From: Asparagopsis taxiformis
Taxonomy: Eukaryota; Rhodophyta; Florideophyceae; Bonnemaisoniales; Bonnemaisoniaceae
Reading direction: 5' to 3'
DNA length: 64,000 bases
Assembly: GCA_030407315.1 (NCBI GenBank)
Contig: JALQPE010001076.1
Coordinates: 20,001 to 84,000 of the forward strand
The notes below the pieces were generated by a model. That model saw nothing but the letters and a program-made list of their open reading frames with translations. It was not told the DNA's origin and did not search any database. Each line of letters starts with the position of its first letter. Position 1 is the first letter of the stretch. Positions 1-64,000 of the stretch are shown in pieces. A program made the translations under genes and the position numbers.

Positions 1-64000
<64,000 letters not shown>

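Overview
This window is essentially one homopolymer. By eye, 63,970 of the 64,000 bases are A. The exceptions are 29 isolated C and one T at 2439, and I see no G anywhere. GC content is therefore about 0.045 percent. Nothing in the sequence points to an organism: there is no codon usage, no gene, no RNA gene, no mobile element, no CRISPR array, no promoter with distinguishable elements and no terminator stem. With no G at all and only 29 separated C, hairpins of any useful kind cannot form.

Layout. Positions 1-8387 are poly-A interrupted by 28 single C and the single T. The C become sparser from left to right: 11, 7, 6 and 4 in successive quarters of that stretch. Positions 8388-63694 are 55,307 consecutive A with no interruption. 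One C follows at 63695, and the window ends with 305 more A. Both edges are inside poly-A, so the tract probably continues beyond the window at one or both ends.

Interpretation. I know of no cellular, viral or organellar genome with a pure A tract of tens of kilobases, and a replicated tract of that length would be expected to carry more varied changes, including G. The most economical reading is that this is not faithful genomic DNA. It could be a sequencing or assembly artefact (a homopolymer contig or stalled read), padding or zero-filled data decoded as A, or a deliberate negative control. The sequence alone cannot decide between these. I found no biological system here, and the useful results are the exact positions of the non-A bases, their spectrum and their uneven distribution.
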